Source: DALYCO01 sp964535545 (GTDB taxonomy: Bacteria; Patescibacteriota; Minisyncoccia; Phycocordibacterales; UBA9973). From it: a DNA stretch of 20,818 bases. Shown here in pieces: positions 20,802 through 20,818 of the stretch (positions within the stretch are counted from its first letter, which is position 1; the number at the start of each line of letters is the position of its first letter). Below the pieces are notes generated by a model that ran no database searches, had not been told where the DNA came from, and saw nothing but the letters and a program-made list of their open reading frames with translations. A program made the position numbers and the translations under genes. The stretch covers positions 1 through 20,818 of the forward strand of contig CAZHUT010000016.1 in NCBI GenBank assembly GCA_964535545.1, written 5' to 3'.

Positions 20802-20818
20802 ACTAGTTTCAAAAGTAT

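Overview
The window suggests a small, low-to-mid GC bacterium of the Patescibacteria/CPR (Parcubacteria-like) type. This is an inference from gene content: a class F-like sortase beside a Cys-repeat surface protein, a peptidoglycan-binding/Fn3 secreted protein, several short membrane-anchored proteins of a kind I associate with these genomes, an SD-poor gene set, and no outer-membrane efflux partner next to the efflux genes. Nearly all genes lie on the minus strand, packed with gaps of a few bases. The one clear plus-strand gene is a nucleotidyltransferase at 8525-9028. No rRNA, tRNA, CRISPR array, insertion sequence or integrase was seen, and no gene-free stretch exceeds about 200 bases.

Layout, read right to left along the minus strand. 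(1) 20801-20478: an ArsR-type regulator, closed by a terminator. (2) 20284-16634: a copper module of CsoR repressor, CPH-type P1B ATPase, a small two-helix membrane protein with a Met/Cys/His-rich loop, a Met-rich DUF305 protein and an HxH/HTH membrane-anchored protein, closed by a strong terminator at 16596-16623. The csoR operator fills the spacer of its own promoter. (3) 16515-15348: TspO/MBR, Nudix hydrolase and GIY-YIG nuclease. (4) 15322-12076: an ABC-F ATPase, then an AT-richer ASCH-GNAT-ASCH cassette ending in a terminator. (5) 12008-9523: a secreted PG-binding/Fn3/repeat protein, DUF2200 and a multi-pass membrane protein, followed by a DUF1801 gene. (6) 8525-9028 (+): the nucleotidyltransferase behind a consensus sigma70-type promoter. 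(7) 8383-7335: a VOC protein and a helical-repeat protein. (8) 7145-4274: an envelope block with a sortase substrate, its sortase, a membrane-anchored unknown and a membrane-anchored MliC-like lysozyme inhibitor. (9) 4155-265: a drug-efflux operon of MarR repressor, two membrane-fusion adaptors and a 14-TM MFS pump. (10) 232 to the left edge: the start of a conserved hypothetical gene.

The most interesting window-wide signal concerns gene starts. Almost none has a Shine-Dalgarno sequence. In six places a -10-like hexamer (TATACT three times, TATAGT, TACAAT, TATGCT) ends exactly six bases before the ATG, which would put the transcription start on the A of the start codon, giving leaderless mRNAs. 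The GNAT gene in the AT-rich cassette is the exception: it has a near-perfect SD, consistent with a foreign origin. Other points of note are the sortase/substrate pair separated by a hairpin, a substrate made of five C-X13-C units, a lysozyme-inhibitor protein in the same block, and a copper module containing two uncharacterised membrane proteins rich in possible metal ligands.
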